Origin: Anagrus nilaparvatae
Lineage: Eukaryota; Arthropoda; Insecta; Hymenoptera; Mymaridae
Direction of reading: 5' to 3'
Length of the DNA: 64,000 nt
Assembly (NCBI GenBank): GCA_022575985.1
Contig: JAKSXM010000137.1
Location: 19,734,001 to 19,798,000 of the forward strand
In this document: positions 50,041 through 62,871 of the stretch, one piece after another
Position numbering within the stretch: the first letter of the stretch is position 1
Layout: each line of letters opens with the position of its first letter
Position numbers and translations under genes: made by a program
The notes under the pieces: generated by a model
What the model was told of the DNA's origin: nothing
The model's input: the letters and a program-made list of their open reading frames with translations, nothing else
Database searches by the model: none

Positions 50041-51196
50041 GTTCGGCCGTCCTGACTGTCCGCCTGCCCCAGGTGGACACCTTCCTTGTCATCATCATCC
50101 CAGGCATCATCATTGTCTGGATTGACCTTCTTTTTATGGGAAATGCCACCTGCGCAATGCCCAAAGCTCCTTTATGGTGACCACCACCTACGTAGCCTCC
50201 ATCTCCTTTTATTACGGTAATTACCACCTGTAAAAACCATAAAACTCCTTTCTGGGAAATGCCACCTACGCAATGCCCAAAGCTTCTTTATGGGGACCAC
50301 CATCTACGTAGCCTCCATCTCCTTTGTTTACGGCAATTACCACCTGTAAAAACCATAAAACTCTTTTTTTTTTTTTTTTTTTTTTTTTTTATGGGAATTG
50401 TCACCTACGCAATACCCAAAGCACCTTTATGGAAACTACCACCTGCATAGCTTCCGTTACCTATCAGTACATCTGCTCCCGTGTACTCCTTGATTACGCC
50501 TTTGATTAGGACCACCAATGTCCTCATTTTCTTCTTAATATCTAATCTACGGAAATAGCCGCCTGCGTTTTCCAGATTTCTACTCCTTTAAAATAACTAA
50601 GCTACTCTTCTTTAACCCTTTCGTTGTACTCCTTTCCCGTTGCACTTTTACGACAAATAATTTTGCTATACATGAGGGTTGAACTCTTCTTGACATCAAT
50701 TTTCCCGCTACTTTAAGGCTCTTCAGAATGCCGTCGTATAAGTCCTTATGTAAATATCTTCGCTTACCTCCGTTTATATTCAACTATACTTCTTGTTTCT
50801 TTACTACTAATGCACAGCTGCCGCCTCCTGCAGTTTTCAAATTCTTCTTGACTATTGCTTGTAACCTGCAGTTTCCAGTTACTCCTTTCGGTATCCACCT
50901 CCTACGGGAACCTTGAATTTCTTCAATGGGAACTACCTCCTGCGTAGTTGCCCTCACCTGTCGAAGCACCTTTCCGGAACTGCAAATTTCTGCAACGTCG
51001 CCTTCTCCTTAGGACCACAAACGTCCAAGATAAAATTTTCTAAGCACCTGCTCCAAGGTACTGCTGCACCATAGTCACTGATAAGACTTTCACCTCCTTG
51101 TGGCCTTATGCACTTAAGTAACTTGTTTTTCACCTTTGAAAACGCTAAGCCTTTTCCGTATTTAGAATATTGCTATTCCGGTATGGGCCCCTAATT
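50041..51196 (-). repeat. LTR-element interior of decayed short repeats
   Basis: GC-richer than its surroundings. On the plus strand a 116-bp block (GGGAAATGCCACC start) is at 50138 and 50254, with a partial third copy at 50393 after a T27 run (50364-50390). On the minus strand phrases of the form (C/T)AGGTGGN(4-6)CC-TAAAGGAG recur throughout, suggesting an old ~30-nt repeat. The glycine-rich frame at 50036-50227 (G-G-Y-V-G-G-G-H-H) and the frames at 50580-50783 and 50784-50969 are short and share no motif with known proteins. It may be captured host sequence or a structural RNA region. Confidence 0.6.
51173..51193 (-). other. Candidate primer-binding site
   Basis: Three bases after the 5' LTR the minus strand reads TAGGGGCCCATACCGG. 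It is GC-rich, placed correctly, and loosely resembles tRNA-Pro-type primer sites (TGGGGGCTCGTCCGGGAT), but begins TAG rather than TGG. The priming tRNA cannot be named. Confidence 0.35.
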
Positions 51197-51737
51197 TGTA
51201 GGAATGGGCTTAGTATTTTCAAATAATTAGCAACAATTTTTATTTAATTTAAAAAGTAAAACAACACAACGTATTTATTGATACAGCAACATTCAATTTA
51301 AAGACTACATTTTTAACATTACTATTTTAAGTACTACAAACAGCATACTACACGCAACAGACTACATGCCACATACAGTACAACTGACGAACAACTGCCG
51401 AACAACTGACTCCCACAACCAAAATCCTGCAGCTTTTATACATTTTAATATTCTTTCTAGATCGTTCTATTCTCGAATTTTCTAGCTACTTAACATTCAT
51501 TCTTTCTATAAAAACTAACGACAATTAAAACCTAGAAACTTCCATACATTAAAATATCATACGATACAGACACTACAGAAAACACACCATATGACACCGG
51601 AAACATCTTGACTTAAACGTACAACTACTTCTAGAAAGATTCTCATACAACATAAAAATATATAATATATACAATGTAAAATTAAATCAAGTCAATAATT
51701 AATTAATAATTATCTTCAGGTTGACCCGAATCCTACA
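51197..51737 (-). repeat. 5' LTR (541 bp)
   Basis: Upstream LTR by transcription direction, identical by eye to 49500-50040. It carries the active-position promoter (see 51404-51440). Confidence 0.9.
51404..51440 (-). promoter_or_regulatory. LTR promoter: TATA box and TCAGTT initiator
   Basis: On the minus strand TATAAAAG starts at 51440, and TCAGTT, the arthropod initiator consensus (TCAGTY), spans 51409-51404. The distance from TATA to the initiator A is about 33 nt, as expected. The same pair lies in the other LTR at 49743 and 49712. This sets the element's direction. Confidence 0.7.
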
Positions 51738-51744
51738 GATATGA

Positions 51745-54230
51745 TGGAAAATCAAGACAAAAATTACTTTTTTAGCATGAAAATCAAAAAATTTGTTAGG
51801 AATTAATAAAGTACTTAATTATCGAGTTTTATACACATTATAATTTTTTATAAATTGAAATCAAATTTAAATAAAACGATAAAGAATAACAGACTTGACT
51901 TGGCGCCGTTATTATTAAAGTCATCAAATATCAAAAAAAAACTGCTTATAAAAACTTTTTGTTATTATTTATATTAAAATTATGACACACCATCTAAGAA
52001 GTAGTAGAGGTAGTTAAATTTAGTAGCTGCTTAAAATTATTATTAATTGACTAAATTTTCATGGTATTAAAATATTGAAGTTATTTACTAAATTTTTTTT
52101 AAATTTATTTTATCTTGATGATATTAATTTAATGATTTTGCATTTTTGTATAATAAAAATTAAATATTACATAAATCTGATATGAGGGAGAAATAATTAA
52201 CTTTGCGGCCTTTTATGCAATTTAATTCTAATTTATTAATAAAAATTGATTTTGATAAAAATTCAAATATTTTTAACTTATATTTTTATTTCAGTGGAGG
52301 GCGACGATGGTGAGCCCCCCCCCCCCCCCCCCTCTAACCTGAGAATCAAAAATTTTCATAATAATATCTATTTTGTTCATTTCATAATTTTTTTTATGAA
52401 AACAGTTAGATAGTTTTCTGGATCTACAGTTGAGATTTCCATTTAAATTTTATAATTTAATTATCCAGATAATTCCTATTTAAAGTGCTAAGGATATAGG
52501 CTTTTTAATATTTTAGTGGGTTAAAATTTCTATAAAATTATATTTCAACTTAAGGGGGCTCTATCGCTTCTAAAAAATTCAATAATATTAGCTGAGATGC
52601 ACCAGCATTAAAGAAAATTAAAAAATAATTTCATTGAGCTCAAACAGAACTAAAAAAAAAGTATATGAAAAAGCGAAAAATTTTGAGGTTACACTTGGGT
52701 TCAAATTGAGAAAATTTTATTTTCATAAAATATCATGGATAAAAAATACACATGTGTGTAGCTCATAAAAAATAGAATATTTTCTCCAAAAAAAATTTTA
52801 TAGTTCCATATTACAAAAATTACTCTTTAATCTAGCAGACGGCGATAGGGCTACCTTAATTTTAAGGAAAAAATAATTTTTAGATTCAAATAAAAAATTA
52901 AAATAATAATTTAAAATAAACCAAATAACCGGATATAGAATTATGCAAACAAGTGATAAAAAGATTTGGCAAAAATATGTTATTATCTGAATTATTGTTT
53001 TGTACAAAATTTTTTTCATTATATGAATTTTATTAAGTGAATTTTTGATAATTTAAACTTTAATGTTCATTTTTATGTAACATAATTTAACCAAGATTAT
53101 ATTTTTTGTTATAAAAAATTTACGTCATAATAAAACTTTTTAAGATTAAACCATAATTACGCAATTTGATATTGCTATCATTCTTGCTTAAATAGCACAA
53201 GTATTAAACTATATTTAACTGAGTTTTTAAGTAAAATTCAAACAAATTATTTATATTGATTCAATTGTAATTACTTCCCATAAGAGTGTTTAAAAAAAAG
53301 CTCGCCTCCTTGATCCCTCCCACAGGAGCATCAATTATTTACAGGCCTTAACAGAAAAATTTTCTATTCAAAAACTTGATAACCATAAAGTTTTACATTC
53401 TCAAATTTGAAAAACAAATTTTTCTTTTATAACATAAATAAAAATAATTTTTTTCAAACTTGTCACCAATCTTTTTATTAAAAATCTAAAAAATATCCAA
53501 TTTCTTATCTTAATTAAAAAAAAGGTGTGAATAATTTTTTGTTTAAAAAAAACAATTCGGTTTGATTGATGAATAAAAAAGACAAAAAAATTTGTTTACA
53601 TGCAATTTTAAATAAATAAACATAATAATAAAAAATATAAATTTTTTCTAAAAAAAAAAACATATGTTTTATCTTCCAAACAATAAGAGATAAATTAATT
53701 AAATATTAATTCATTCATAATAAATATCTGTCTCTTTTATTTTCATAGTCTAAAATAATGTAATAAAAATTTAATTTACTATCATTTATAATCATTAAAG
53801 AAAAAAAATTTCAAAATTCTATAACCAGATATTGTGAATTTTAAAATCATTTTTTTTAAATTCCCAATCAATGAATGAAATTAAAGAGAAAGAATTTGTT
53901 TTTTTTTAATACCGGTTTTTGATTGAAGTTTTTTTTTTGTCATTATTCTAATATTATATGTTATGTGTAAATTTTTTTTGTAAATTAAAAAGCACATGTA
54001 TAAATGTAAACATTCAAAAAAAATTTTATTAGAAAAAGTTTATCTTAATATGAGAAATTCTTTTTAAAATTTGTTCTCACATAAATATACAAAATAACAG
54101 CATGATTTTGTTTTCATTTATTTTTTTTTTTTTTGATAAAAATTTTAAAATTATCATATCTTTAATTGCAAGATATATATCATATTATAACTGCATAAAA
54201 TTATTAAAAGTAAACATTTTTCTATTTTTT
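51745..54230. other. AT-rich stretch without a gene
   Basis: No gene recognised. A long C run lies at about 52315-52333, preceded by CAGTGGAGGGCGACGATGG, possibly the end of an old hAT-like element. The minus-strand frame at 52798-53019 is AT-driven. Confidence 0.5.
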
Positions 54231-54234
54231 AACA

Positions 54235-54745
54235 TGAAACATGTTCACAGGGAGAAAACGTCTTGCTTAGGAAAGGGATGTGACGTTTTTAGAGAAGGGG
54301 GAGGGGTAAAACGGACTTAGAATATAATCGAATTATGGATGTTATTTTATGAATTATGGAAAAATAATCTGAAAATGAAGCTTTTTTCCATAGTTGGATG
54401 TAATGTTTATAGGGAGGGGGTACCTCAGAACTCGAAAATTAAGGGGGGGGGGGCTTAGAATAATTTCAGTTTAGGGACTCTGAAAAATCTGAGCTTAGAA
54501 TAATTCAGGTTTAGGGACCTGGAATAATACGCGTTTAGGGAATCAGAATAATTTGGGTTTAGAATCCTAGCATCTATAGTAAAAGTGATAATTACGAATT
54601 ATAAAAATATCAAATTAGGTTGTAATTTTGCATAACATTTAAGCATTATATTTGCATTATATCTAGCCCTCAGCTATAAGTAAACATGTTTCATGCATTT
54701 AGGTTGTTTTTACAAACCGGATATAAGTTTTATTGAGTTATTTAT
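54235..54745 (+). repeat. TTTAGGGA dispersed repeat, fullest copy
   Basis: Begins ACATGAAACATGTTCACAGG and carries a G-rich stretch. It has a ~24-bp minisatellite (TTTAGGGA then CAGAATAATT) at about 54465-54570. It then has AGTGATAATTACGAATTATA and ends near CATGCATTTAGGTTGTTTTT. Related copies lie at 33835-34160 and, inverted, at 44590-44790. Confidence 0.65.
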
Positions 54746-54749
54746 TAGT

Positions 54750-57700
54750 TTATTATAGTTATATTGTCCATTTGCAGTTATGTTTGGTAATTCAAAAGTT
54801 CATCTTAACTTGTATAGGCTCTTCTACCTATACATACAAAATATTTCACGAAGACTATAAGTAGAAATTAAAAATTTAAATTTTTGGAGTATTTCCTAAA
54901 TTATATATAATTTTTAATACTTTTATTAATCAGCTAAATTAATTCTTAATAAAAAATTTAATCACTTGATATTTTTGAATAAATATTATTAAAAATAGTT
55001 TTTAAAAAATTCTTTAAAAAAATAAAAATATATTTTAAAAAGTATTTATTAGCAAAAAATTTTTATACCTGATGTATATTTAAAGTGTAAATTAGTCATT
55101 CTTAGAAGAAAAACAAAAGTGTAAATTTAATAAACTTCCTTGAACTTTAAAAAAAAATAATCCAAAAAATTAATGATCAAAAAGTATAGAAAAAAATATT
55201 CAATTTCTTAAAATTTACCAATTTATCAAATAAAACACAAACATAGTAGGTATTTAAATAAAAAATTTTTTGGGTTATATGTTATAAAAATATATTTTAA
55301 ACAGGTAGAGTACGTATAATTAAGATTATTATCATTTTTATGATCATGATAATCAAGAATTTTATATTTTATAAGGTACAAAATTTAATTTTAAAATTTA
55401 TACTTTCGTTTTCATTAGAAGCTTTCTTGTATGGGTAAGTAATATTATGCATTATACCAAAAAGTTTCATTATTATACCCTGTGTCGTGTAGGCATCGTG
55501 ATCTGGCAGCTATTTTACAAAAAAATTTATTTTTTTGATTTTCAGGTGGCTAAAATTAGGTAGAATTTTCATTTTTAGGTCATTTTTATTTTTTAAATAA
55601 TTTGGCAGCTTATTTTTTTGGTAAATAGAACATTTATTGGCCCAAGTATTCAAGTATTTTAACTACCAAGCCAATATACCTATTGTCCACATTCTTTAAC
55701 AAGTTTTAAAAGAAACTATAAACCTAAAAAAAAGTAACTTCATCAAAAAATATACAAGAATTAACCTATAAGAGAAGAAAAACATTTATAAATTTCGCCG
55801 ACATTTATTCAATTCACGAACATAAGCTATCGTTAAATGATCACGAAAAATGTGACTTTAAACATATTTATGTGTATATTTTTCAATGTATCTGCGTTAA
55901 AATGCGTAAGCACACGCAAAAAAATAAAAAAATAGAAAATAAAAAAAAATATATATAAAATTAATGTTATAATAATAATAATAATTATAAAAGTTAAAGG
56001 AATTTTTCAGTCCCTAAACCTTTTTTTATGTGCATATAATATTACAAGAATTAGCAAGAATTTTTTTTTTAAGCCACGTGCGTGACCTATAGACATGAAT
56101 GAGACAAAGATATAATAATATAAATAATTTAAGACATTTATTTAAATCTTATATTAAATGACCTGGTGACCTATGTAAGTTTCTCATAGTAAATTCTTTT
56201 TTTTTAATTATAGACTTTATCAAATTCATAAAAGCTGGAATTTACAAAAAATAATTTAAAAAATTATCTTTTATTTATACTGTTAGTACTAAATTTTTTT
56301 TTATATTTTATTTAAAATTTTGATGTATTAGTTTTTGATAAGAATCTTAGTTGATAAGATATTATTTATAGAAAAATAAAATTTTCATTTTTTGAGGTCG
56401 TATTAGCCTGAGTGTTATCTTAGGTTTTTCAGTTACTGATGATAGAAATATCAATTTACTGAAGTTAATTGAGTTCAAGAGTTCTAAAAATTTTGGAACC
56501 TTGACTAAAAATTTTTTCACACCTATATATGAACTGCAGATAAAATTTAGGCCTGACCTGATTCGTTTATATGACCCTAGAAAAATACATATTATAAAAA
56601 ATTAAAACTTTAAAACCAACTCAATAGATTCAAAATTTTCAGGTCAAATCTACTATCTTTATTGTAATTAAAATCCTGTAATAATACTAACCGATATTAT
56701 ATATTATTTGATAATAAGTTTCAAAGCAAATTTTTTTTTAGTTTACCATACATATATACATATCAATTTATATTTCTAAAAATAAGAATGAAAGTGTCTG
56801 TTTAATAATTACAGTCTAGAATTCCCACAGACTATAAGCATGCTATCTACACCATGTTTACTGAGCAAATTCTTTTTTAAAAAAATTTGTCAAGAATCTT
56901 TTTTTTTTTTTTTTTGTTTTTTTTTTAGGTTTGTGGTTACATTATGCGAACTTTATAATGTGTATAATATATTAAGTAAATTTAACCAAAAAAACATTTG
57001 ATGTGTATGCATACGATGTATGAAATTTTAAGGGAATTTATTCAAAATTATTTCGTGCAATAGTGCATGCAGTTTAGATTTTAGGAGGAAAAATTAAGAT
57101 AGTGCTAAATTATTGAAGTACCCTAGAGTCTGGATAGCTGTATGACCAATTAAAATAAGGTTTTTCATATAAATATTAACTTTTTCAGCTGGTTTAGATT
57201 GACAGGCTGAAAAACTTAATATTTTACCACTCTTCAAAAACAAAATTTTTGTAGGCCCTTAGGACTCCCGATATATAAATTTGAATTTTTTGAAAATCGT
57301 TTTTTTGAACATAAAAAAATATATCACCCTTAAATTTATTTTATAGTCCTTAAGGGTTGAAAAACCAAATTTTTCAACTTTTTAGAAAATCTCCTGGGGT
57401 AGAAACCACTTTCTAAAATAAGTAGGTATATAGTAAATTCTCATATCCAAATTACAACAAAATATCTTTTCAAATAAAAAAATATATTTTCAATCTACCT
57501 GAAAAATTTAATTTAGACATTTATAAAATAAAAAAAATTATTAAAAATTTTTTTTTGTTATTTTCAATTCTATTAAATTTTGTAAAAACAACGGAAGTTC
57601 ACAGCATTAAATCATTATTGTATATAGAGAAAGTGTAATCAATCTAGTATAACCACAAAAAACAAAAATTTAAATATTATTTCTATTAAATATTCTTGAC

Positions 57701-58085
57701 ATTACCAACAAAAAAAAATTATTATTTACTTTTGAGCATGTAATTTACACATATTTTTTTTTCTAAGAATTCTAATAAAAACTTGCCGTTTAAGGCATAC
57801 CAAAGTATATATAGTTTTTTTCATGTATTTCTTAGCTAAAAATTACCTAATAACACAAATATTTCTATTTGGTATAAATGAATTATTGAAGAATTTTTAT
57901 CACTTTTTATATTAATAAGTTGTTACTTTTAGAATATTATAATTATCTTATTTGTGTACTAATAGACAGGCAGCCCATAAAAGATTGAGTGACTTCTGGG
58001 AAACCACTTGGATGGCCTAAAATACACTACTTGCCACCGACATAATGATTTTCTCAGGGATTTTCTAGACCTTTTGCTAAATATC
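54750..58085. other. AT-rich stretch without a gene
   Basis: No gene recognised. A long T tract lies at 56900-56928. The minus-strand frame at 57959-58162 has no domain. Confidence 0.5.
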
Positions 58086-58089
58086 CATT

Positions 58090-58690
58090 GTATCAACGAA
58101 AAATTAGCTGGCTTTGGAAAGGCACCTAGGTGTCTCTCTTGAAACCAGGCTAAACCAGTCAAAAGGGGTGAATTTAAAGTTATTAAAGAAAAACGGGGTC
58201 TTTTCTATGAGAAATTGGGGCTTGACCCTTAAATTAGCCAAAACTACCCCTAAAAGGGGTGTTTTCGCAACTTTTGCTCTAGCCCTCCAAGATTTGATCT
58301 AATAAGGGTTTATGGGATCGCTGATCACGAATATTGAAGTTATAACTATGAAAAATTACCCCTTCACCCTTAAATTGGCCAAAACTACCCCGTAAAAGGG
58401 GTGTTTTTGCAACTTTCACTCTAGCACTCCAAGATTTTGTCTAATATGGTTTTTTGGCTCGTTGATCACAAAAGTCGATGTATTATTAATTAAAACGTAA
58501 CTTTTCACCCTTAAATTAACCAAAACTACCACAAAAAGGGGTGTTTTTGCAACTTTCATTCTAGCCCTCCAAGATTTGGTCTAAAAGGGTTTTTTAGGTC
58601 GCTGATCACGAAAATCACGGTTTTTTTAATTAAAAATTAGGTCTTCACCTTTAAATTTGCTAAAACTACTCCTAAAAGGTTTGAAAGGTA
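58090..58690 (+). repeat. ~141-bp tandem repeat, about four units
   Basis: ACCYTTAAATT occurs at 58225, 58366, 58507 and 58647 (140-141 bp apart). Each unit also has CCAAAACTACC, AAAAGGGGTGTTTT, GCAACTTT, CTCCAAGATTT and a GATCACRAA phrase. Single diverged copies occur at 33.7 and 34.2 kb. The frame at 58114-58302 is a by-product. Confidence 0.9.
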
Positions 58691-58694
58691 TAAA

Positions 58695-61520
58695 TAAATG
58701 AATCATAAATTTTTTAAGTAATAAGATTTTTTATTCTCAATTAAACATTACATGTAATGAATTTTAATTTTTTGTTATGATAATGTTTATGGTAATGCTA
58801 GGTAAACTAGAAAAAATTAAAATATCGGGTAAAATTTACCCCACTTTTGGGGTTGATACCTCCTTACCTAGGGGTTTGTAGGTGAAAATGGACTTCGGAA
58901 ATGGAAATAGTTACCTAAAAAAACCTACTAGGTGACATTTTTAGCTCAAAATATTCATTTTTTCATATAAAAATATTCAACTGTCACTGGCGCTAATGGG
59001 TTAATTAAATTTAAGGAATCTTTTGTAGAAGGAAACCCATAAGTAATAAGACCTTTATCTAAAAATGAAGATTCAAATCAACTCTTTGCATTACAACTTC
59101 CAGTCTAATAATAGTAGGAGGTATGTATTTTAAAAATTAATTATTGTTATCTAATTATTAAAATTATATTGTGTAATATGCTTCATAATCTTATTAGTAG
59201 CATAGCCTTGATAAAATTTTGATAAATTGCATAAAATAATTGATTATTCGTTTGCTTAAAATTAAATGTATGTAAATTAAAAGTATTAATATTAATTTTT
59301 TTTTATAAATTGAAAAAATCAAAATGATTATTAAATAATTTTAAGCTCATATGAGGATGTTCAGAAATGGGCTGGATTGATTTTTTTGGGTATTTAGATG
59401 GGAAGTCTGCTGGAAATGTTTAATGCTAAAAATATACTTGAGACAAACTGTTGCAATGAATTTATTTTACAGAATATGTTGGTTGAAAATTATTTTCAAA
59501 TGCTTTCCATTGGTGACTATCTTCTAACCTGTGCCTTCTAAACTCAATCTAGGATATGAGAAACAGCTTCACATTTCTAGTTTTCATAATACTGCAAATA
59601 TATTTTAGCAGTTTATATTATCCAAAAGCGTATTTTAATAACAATGAACAAGGACCTTAATAACTTTCGTTGTAAAACTTACTCCTGATCCAAACTCAAA
59701 TATCTTGGACGTGCCTAAATTTCATAGATTTCTATAAGTAAAAAAAACGTATATCAAATTGAACAAAACTTTTATTTGAAGAAATTTCTCACAATATAAA
59801 ATTGCAACTACGTTGGGAGGTCTAAAAAGATGGCACTTTTGCTTTATATTTTATTACGTTGAAAACACACAGAAAAAAGCAAATCATTTAAATGGTACTT
59901 CAATTACACCTTTGAACAGACGCATTTGTACTTCATAATGTGTATATTTAAATGAAGATAATATAATTTAAAATATCAGCTTGTAAAAGCATGAAATTTT
60001 ATTTTTTATTTTTATTACACACTCTTATTTTCTTTTTATGAATTTAAAAAAAGCAAAAGAATTTTTTTATTTTTTGGACCTCACATTTTGAATAAATTCT
60101 TTTTTTATGTTAGAAAAAAGACATCCTACGTATGTATAATCGCTGTAGGTGCGTTTTTTTTTATAGGCAATTATCATATATGCATTTTTTTTCTATCCAT
60201 GCATACATACATAATATTTATTATTATCATTGTTTAAAAAATTTATGTTTTTTTGAAATTAAAAAATGCTAAATTTATATAAACTGTGTATTTTTCCTTA
60301 TAGTATGTAAGTTTATGAAAAAAAATTTCTGTTTTTTTTACATGCTCTTATATGGAATAATCTAATACTCAGAAAAGCGTCTCACATATTGAATACTAAA
60401 CTTTTTAGTATAAGAATATCATTCTTTTGTTGAATAAAAAATTATATTTACAAGGGAAGTGCATGACATTTGTAGCTGTGAAATTTGCTAAGATTTATAT
60501 TAATAGTGTGACTATTTTTAGACTGTAAATCTTCAAAATATAAAGTTAAGATCTGTTTGATAAACTTAGGTCAGGTTTTTGAGAAAATAAAGTCAGATGA
60601 TTTATAAACAACATCCTGATTTTGATTCCGGACGTATTTAAATCATTTGTTTCTATAAGTTTCTTCCGTTCTTTCTTAGATGAGTAGTTAAGGCACAAGA
60701 TTTTAAATGGAGTAAAATGGATCAATCTCAGTGGATCATACTTATTTTTGGCCAATAAAATCAATTTTGAAAGTTTCATTCAATTTATGTAGGCCAGATT
60801 TGAGTAATTAAGGCTGTAATGCTCAAAATAAAGAAAATATTTACAAAAAATATAAATTTTTGAAAAACATTGCTGATGAGCCAAATTTTTGTATACCTCT
60901 AAGGTTTCCGGAAACGCTGATCAAGATTTTAAAATCAAAAACTTTTTAAATGGTATAGGCTCAAAACTGCGATGTTCAAATTTTTAAACTCAAAATCAGT
61001 ATTTTAAGTTATTCCTAGCATTTAAAAATAGATTTTCAAAACTTTCTTTTAACCAGGTCAAAAGTATAATTACAGAATTGTGAATAATGATCCCTATAAT
61101 TAATAACTTAAATTAGCGATTTTGAAGTCAGAAATACACCATTTTAAGAGCCCTATTATGACATTTAAAATTTTAATTCAGAGTGGTATTTTGCGACCCC
61201 GAAAACGTTTGAAATACTTTAAGTAATATTTGTTTTAAAAAAAATATTTTTTGCAAATTTTTGGGTTATTTTGGGTGATATAGCGTAAATTATAAAAAAT
61301 AGCCACCAGGCAATGGATGGAAGATTCAAAATCGCTTTCAGTAATCAAAAAACGAAGAATCGGCTGAGGTGGATCCAGTTCTACTGATCTAATTAAAATT
61401 TTTTGATGCAATTTAACTTTTTTGGGCTATGAACTAAAACTAAGCCTTATACTACAATTTTACTATATTTGTAGTAATAATTTTGTAGTAATTAATTACT
61501 AAATTGTAGTCAAAAAACCC
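58695..61520. other. AT-rich stretch without a gene
   Basis: No gene recognised. The minus-strand frame at 60546-60779 lacks a motif. Confidence 0.6.
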
Positions 61521-61527
61521 AGTTGTA

Positions 61528-61956
61528 CACTGTAAAAAGTAACTTTCTTAGATATCCAAAAAAAATAGAATTTTTTCGAAAAATTAGTAAAATTTCGAAA
61601 AAATTTGTAAATATTCGAAAAAAATCGTATATTTACTAAATTTAGTATATGAACAAAAAGTTTGAGTATTCTCGATTTTTTTTTTGTTAATTTGCAAGAA
61701 AAATTGATAATTAAAAATTTTTTTCTCGAAAATTTACAAAAAATAGTTGTAAATTTCCGAAAAATAGTTGTGAATTTACAACTTTTTTCGTAAAATCACA
61801 AAAAAAAAATCGAGAATTCTCGAATTTTTCGATAATATACTAAATTTAGTAAATTTACTATTTTTATCGAATATTTACAAAAATTTTTGAAAATTCACTA
61901 ATTTTTCGAAAAAATTCTATTTTTTTATAAATCTAAGAAAGTTACTTTTTACAGTG
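61528..61956. mobile_element. Palindromic CACTGT MITE, copy 4 (429 bp)
   Basis: Ends CACTGTAAAAAGTAACTTTC and GAAAGTTACTTTTTACAGTG are perfect inverted repeats, flanked by TA at 61526-61527 and 61957-61958. The interior runs in opposite orientation to copy 2 and is nearly full length. Its outer repeats look the best preserved of the four, so it may be the youngest. Confidence 0.9.
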
Positions 61957-61959
61957 TAG

Positions 61960-62865
61960 TAATATTGTATATACACTTTCTTTACTGCTTGCATACTTTA
62001 TCTTCAATTTTTTGCATGACTTTAACCAAATTTTTAGACCCAAATTTCGTGTTCTTCCCTTACAAACTTAAATAAAATGATTTTTTCTAGTCTAATAGGT
62101 AAAATGGAAATTAAGTTCTTTGTTTTTTTATTAAAAAAAAAGTTATTTTTAGAATTCATTTCGTATTATTTTTTGATAATAAAATTTTACTATTATTTAT
62201 TCATTGATTTTGATTATGATAAATTTGAATTAAATTCAAAAAAATACAAAAAAAAAAAAAACAATCGCTTTTTATTTTTATTTATTCTGAAAACCCCAAT
62301 TCGTATAAAATAGATTACATTATTCAAGAAACTAGACAAATAAAATTGTGATACTTTTATAGACATTCTATTATTCTTTTTTCTTTTAATAAAGAAATAA
62401 AAAAAGTTATTTTTAAAATTTATTGTTGTGTTTTTTATTGATCCAAAAATACGTATAAGTACTTTTTATAACACACGTTTTAATTAGAAAATGTCACATA
62501 ATATACAGATAGATTTAAATATGTTTCTTTTTAAAAAAAAATCATTTATTATAGAAAATGTGATATTTTTTTAAAGATCCCAGATGCTTTAAAATCTCTG
62601 ATTTTTACCGACTTTTTTTTAGATATAAATATAAATAAAACAGTTTTTTTTTCATATTTTATCTTAAAAAACAGGATGTGTTTAATTTAAGGATTTCGAG
62701 AAATTTTAGGTTTACTTCCTTTAGTTCCTACAACGCAAATCTAGTTCGTGGTGGTACCTTAATACTACGCATATAGAAAAATAATTTTTTTGAAGAAACA
62801 GTTAATAAATACAGGAATCTGTCCAAATAAAAAAATTAAACCTATATAACATCTAAATTATTATT
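61960..62865. other. AT-rich stretch without a gene
   Basis: No gene recognised. The frame at 62077-62313 is dominated by K, F and Y codons from A/T runs. Confidence 0.5.
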
Positions 62866-62871
62866 TTGTCT

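Larger units (their letters stand above)
49500..51737 (-). mobile_element. Compact LTR retrotransposon without gag-pol
   Basis: Two 541-bp direct repeats (49500-50040 and 51197-51737) flank a 1156-bp interior. The LTR ends are TGTAGGA and TCCTACA, a perfect 7-bp inverted pair. GATA at 49496-49499 and 51738-51741 is a 4-bp target duplication, a size seen in Ty3/gypsy elements. Promoter and polyadenylation signals inside the LTR put transcription on the minus strand. The interior has no gag, protease, reverse transcriptase or integrase, so movement would need enzymes supplied by another element. The two LTRs look identical, implying recent insertion. A TRIM/LARD-like class is likely. Confidence 0.92.

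Noticed and set aside
50036..50227. Glycine-rich minus-strand frame as a cuticle-type protein gene
   Set aside because: It is short, runs into the LTR, lies in decayed repeats and has no signal peptide.
52315..52333. Long C run as a functional element
   Set aside because: A homopolymer next to a possible old transposon end; it may also include sequencing error.
54465..54570. TTTAGGG phrases resembling a telomere repeat
   Set aside because: They are spaced about 24 bp apart within a dispersed repeat, not in tandem; the usual insect repeat TTAGG is not present in tandem either.
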